Positions 5,604-6,744 of a stretch of 6,744 nucleotides of DNA are shown here, one piece after another. Each line of letters begins with the position of its first letter. The stretch's first letter is position 1. A program made the translations under genes and the position numbers. The notes under the pieces were generated by a model that saw only the letters and a program-made list of their open reading frames with translations, searched no databases and was not told where the DNA came from. The DNA comes from JBGOUJ01 sp041477005 (GTDB lineage: Bacteria; Acidobacteriota; Terriglobia; Bryobacterales; JACQDG01): contig JBGOUJ010000434.1 in the NCBI GenBank assembly GCA_041477005.1, positions 1-6,744 of the forward strand, in the 5' to 3' direction.

Positions 5604-6744
5604 CCGAGTCGATTCTCCCGCGCGGCACGGTCAACCGTACCAGCGTGCCTCCGCCCGGGGGCCGAAGGAATTCGATCTGCCCGTTCACCATTTCGGCTCT
5701 CTCTTGCATAGCCACCAGGCCTACTCCGCGGCCGGCCGAATCGCGCTCGAACCCGGCGCCGTAGTCTTCGACTTCGAGCACGAGGCCGCCATCGGGGTGT
5801 CGCAAACGGACGCAGACTTCGGCGGCTTTCGAATGACGCACCACGTTGTTCAGCGCCTCCTGCAACACGCGGAACACGTGAACCGCCGTGCTGCCGTGTA
5901 CGGGAGGGCTGCTCCCCGTCTTCTCGTATCTTACGGCGATATGCATTCGTTTCTCAAAGAGCGGGAGGTACCAGTCTATGGTCGCATCGAGCCCCGCTTC
6001 GTCCAGGATCACCGGGTGCAGCATCTGGGAGAGGCCGCGAATCTTGTCGAGCGTTTCTTGTGCCACCTCCCGCACCGCGCGCAGCTCTGTGCGCAGCGGC
6101 GAATCCGGGGCAATGCCCTGCTTCTCCGCCCGGCCCAGCATCGCTCCGACCGCGGTTAGAATCTGGCCGAACTCGTCGTGCAGGTCGCGCGAGATGTGCC
6201 GCAACGTCTCTTCCTGTGTGGTAATCAGCTTGTGGGCGAGTTCGCTGCGCTGGCTGGAAAGATCCGCCAGGCGCGCGAAAAGCAGCCGGTTGTTGTGGAT
6301 GAGATACAGGCTCGTCACCAGAATCGTCACCAGCATCGCCGCCAAAAAGACATACACGTTGCGCTCGACCCGTTGATAGATCTGGTTGATGCGCGAGGCG
6401 GCCTGCTCTTCGCTTTCATTGTTCTGAATCAGCAAGCGCGCCACAGTGGTCGTCAGAGCCGCCTGCCTTGCCTGAAGGGACTCCCGGATCAGCTTGCGCG
6501 CCGCCTCATCGTTGCTGTTCCCGACCAGCGCAAACATGCGATCCACCGCGTCCCAGAACTGGCTCAGGGAGCTGGCCAGGTATTGTTGCTGCTCGGCGCT
6601 CCGGCGGCCTTCCGCCAACCGCTGCTCGCTTTTCACGGCATCGTTGAGATCCTCGCGAATGCGCCCGAACTGCGCCGACCACGCCGTCAGCGGGTAACCC
6701 TCGTTTCCGTCCAGCATGTCACGCATGGCGAGGCCAATGCCGTG
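5569..6744 (-). CDS. Membrane sensor histidine kinase, HisKA_3 type (5' end outside window)
   Basis: The frame stays open to the window edge: the six codons before Met at 6726 read HGIGLA with no stop, so the true start and probably a first membrane helix lie outside. Numbering from that Met gives 385 residues. Residues 1-122 are helical, charged and rich in Gln/Glu/Arg, like an extracytoplasmic four-helix-bundle sensor. One membrane helix spans about 124-143 (VYVFLAAMLVTILVTSLYLI). A linker helix leads to the H-box RHISRDLHDEFGQ with His183 as phosphoacceptor. The ATPase domain shows the N-box QEALNNVVRHSKA (289-301), DYGAGF (321-326) and GVGLVAMQERAE (334-345), and ends in a GGGTLVRLTVP strand (358-368). 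The acidic, Arg-ending tail (369-385) is encoded by the stretch around the overlap with the regulator start. This architecture is the standard partner of NarL/FixJ regulators, and the adjacent gene is one. The signal it senses cannot be told from the sequence. Confidence 0.93.
   Translation of the reverse strand, partial: HGIGLAMRDMLDGNEGYPLTAWSAQFGRIREDLNDAVKSEQRLAEGRRSAEQQQYLASSLSQFWDAVDRMFALVGNSNDEAARKLIRESLQARQAALTTTVARLLIQNNESEEQAASRINQIYQRVERNVYVFLAAMLVTILVTSLYLIHNNRLLFARLADLSSQRSELAHKLITTQEETLRHISRDLHDEFGQILTAVGAMLGRAEKQGIAPDSPLRTELRAVREVAQETLDKIRGLSQMLHPVILDEAGLDATIDWYLPLFEKRMHIAVRYEKTGSSPPVHGSTAVHVFRVLQEALNNVVRHSKAAEVCVRLRHPDGGLVLEVEDYGAGFERDSAGRGVGLVAMQERAEMVNGQIEFLRPPGGGTLVRLTVPRGRIDSDDEQDRGSARR

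Noticed and set aside
4971..6159. Plus-strand ORFs opposite the regulator and kinase
   Set aside because: Both opposite-strand genes carry complete catalytic motifs; the plus-strand frames show none.

Overview
The window is GC-rich bacterial DNA. It looks most like a soil Acidobacteriota of the Bryobacter/Solibacter type. This is inferred from the gene mix: a VCBS/FG-GAP protein with a C-terminal UnbV/ASPIC domain, a Tat-exported DUF362 protein, a secreted hydrolase-like protein, and purine/pyrimidine-biased intergenic repeats. No rRNA or other taxonomic marker is present, so the assignment rests on gene style only.

Layout. Positions 1-387 carry no convincing complete gene. They hold a segment able to fold (about 28-86), a 15-bp inverted repeat (109-143), and a strongly pyrimidine-rich tract (198-364) with an exact 19-nt direct repeat and a possible G-quadruplex on the minus strand. 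Two plus-strand genes follow, 388-1764 and 1766-2908, separated by 1 nt and so almost certainly one operon. They encode an exported protein of unknown function with a GATase-like/beta-sandwich C-terminal half, and a Tat-exported DUF362 protein. A 404-nt convergent intergenic region (2909-3312) contains a large imperfect palindrome (3156-3242) and smaller nested repeats.

The rest is a minus-strand operon read right to left. It comprises a membrane histidine kinase cut by the window edge (5569-6744), a NarL/FixJ-type response regulator (4974-5603) that overlaps the kinase gene by 35 nt, and a Tat-exported seven-bladed VCBS/ASPIC protein (3313-4977) whose GTG start overlaps the regulator stop by 4 nt (GTGA). 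The kinase should sense something in or outside the membrane and phosphorylate the regulator at Asp57. The regulator would then control transcription. The third gene places an extracytoplasmic repeat protein under the same transcript and translational coupling.

I see no CRISPR array, phage gene, transposase, defence system or tRNA. The most notable points are the coupled two-component/ASPIC operon and the intergenic repeats. Nothing here clearly establishes a new biological system.
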